From Peptacetobacter hiranonis (lineage in GTDB: Bacteria; Bacillota; Clostridia; Peptostreptococcales; Peptostreptococcaceae), in assembly GCF_008151785.1 (NCBI RefSeq), contig NZ_CP036523.1, positions 248,001 to 312,000 of the forward strand: DNA of 64,000 bases, given 5' to 3'. The position numbers and the translations under genes are program-made. The notes under the pieces are model-generated. The model was not told where the DNA came from, did not search any database, and was given only the letters and a program-made list of their open reading frames with translations. This document shows positions 63,570-64,000 of this stretch, piece by piece (the first letter of the stretch is position 1; each line of letters begins with the position of its first letter).

Positions 63570-63734
63570 TGTTGTAGTAATATATCAAAATAATTTGAAA
63601 ATTATTGTAAAAATGTTGTACTATTTTATAAAAAGTATGTTATAATCAAAATGTAGACGCGGGAAAATGATTTTTCAAGCGTGAAAGTTTATATGAATAA
63701 TTATTATATTAGAGTATTTAAGGGGGCTTACACA

Positions 63735-64000
63735 ATGTCAGGAAATGTTTTTGAAAACGCACAGGCACAGGTAAAAAAAGCATGCGATAAATTAGGAATG
63801 GAACCTAATGTTTACGAATTATTAAAAGAACCTCAGAGAGTTATAGAAGTAAACATACCAGTTAAAATGGACGACGGATCTATAAAAGTATTCAAAGGAT
63901 TCAGATCTCAGCACAATGATGCAGTTGGACCAACAAAAGGTGGAGTTAGATTCCATCCAAACGTTTCATTAGAAGAAGTTAAAGCTTTATCTATATGGAT
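63735..64000 (+). CDS. gluD: NAD-specific glutamate dehydrogenase (3' end outside window)
   Basis: Start of glutamate dehydrogenase, which converts glutamate to 2-oxoglutarate and ammonia. The first 88 residues are present; the stretch CDKLGMEPNVYELLKEP and the substrate-loop FRSQHNDAVGPTKGGVRFHP match the C. difficile enzyme very closely. AAGGGGG lies upstream of the ATG, and a TATAAT near 63640 is a possible -10. The frame is open to the window end. Confidence 0.95.
   Translation, partial: MSGNVFENAQAQVKKACDKLGMEPNVYELLKEPQRVIEVNIPVKMDDGSIKVFKGFRSQHNDAVGPTKGGVRFHPNVSLEEVKALSIW

Overview
The window is AT-rich DNA from a low-GC Gram-positive anaerobe. The two 16S genes carry the signature of Clostridium cluster XI (Peptostreptococcaceae). 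The protein order (cdaA-cdaR-ptb-buk-vor-glmM-glmS, murA-mreB-fabZ-metK, recD2-comF-hpf-secA-prfB, the tsaE/tsaB/rimI/tsaD group, rex, gluD) closely follows Clostridioides difficile as I remember it. Sporulation genes that I expect between murA and mreB in C. difficile are absent, which suggests an asporogenous member such as Peptostreptococcus. The genus is an inference.

Layout. 1-4.7 kb: RNA-modification and small hypothetical genes, a LysR regulator and a GNAT acetyltransferase. 4.8-16.9 kb: two nearly identical rRNA sets, each 16S-23S-tRNA-Gly-5S, followed by 18 and 7 tRNAs (counting the internal Gly). One promoter is visible at the left and one intrinsic terminator at the right, so this may be a single ~12 kb transcription unit. 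17.1-28.7 kb: cyclic-di-AMP synthesis (cdaA, cdaR), an energy-yielding branched-chain 2-oxoacid oxidation operon (ptb, buk, a P-loop protein, vorDBAC), then amino-sugar synthesis (glmM, glmS) with a glmS ribozyme. 28.8-32.4 kb: a mannose-family PTS (IIAB, IIC, IID, ManO). 32.6-38.8 kb: a two-rhodanese lipoprotein, murA, an mreB homologue, fabZ, a SAM-I riboswitch with metK, and a SprT-like metalloprotein. 38.9-51.1 kb: recD2, comF, a structured RNA interrupted by an IS256-family element, a reverse-strand triple-rhodanese lipoprotein with a membrane partner, a DnaA-box cluster, hpf, secA and frameshifted prfB. 51.3-64 kb: tex, an amidohydrolase, the tRNA t6A cluster, reverse-strand MATE and ABC-F genes, rex, a small ferredoxin, a P-loop/Asp23-like protein and the start of gluD.

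How the parts work together. VOR oxidises branched-chain 2-oxoacids to acyl-CoA and reduced ferredoxin; Ptb and Buk turn the acyl-CoA into acid plus ATP. This is the oxidative half of Stickland-type amino-acid fermentation, and gluD and rex fit the same lifestyle. CdaA/CdaR, GlmM, GlmS, MurA and MreB link c-di-AMP to cell-wall synthesis.

The most notable signal is at 42.05-43.84 kb. A complete non-coding RNA unit (promoter, closing helix, terminator), which by position between comF and hpf and by architecture I take to be the raiA-motif RNA, is split by an IS256-family insertion in an A-rich loop. The IS carries a terminator hairpin over its own ribosome binding site. Other points worth checking are a DnaA-box cluster far from any dnaA gene, an inverted 5-base loop between the two rRNA leaders, tRNA-Gly between 23S and 5S, and three unusually large branched terminator hairpins.
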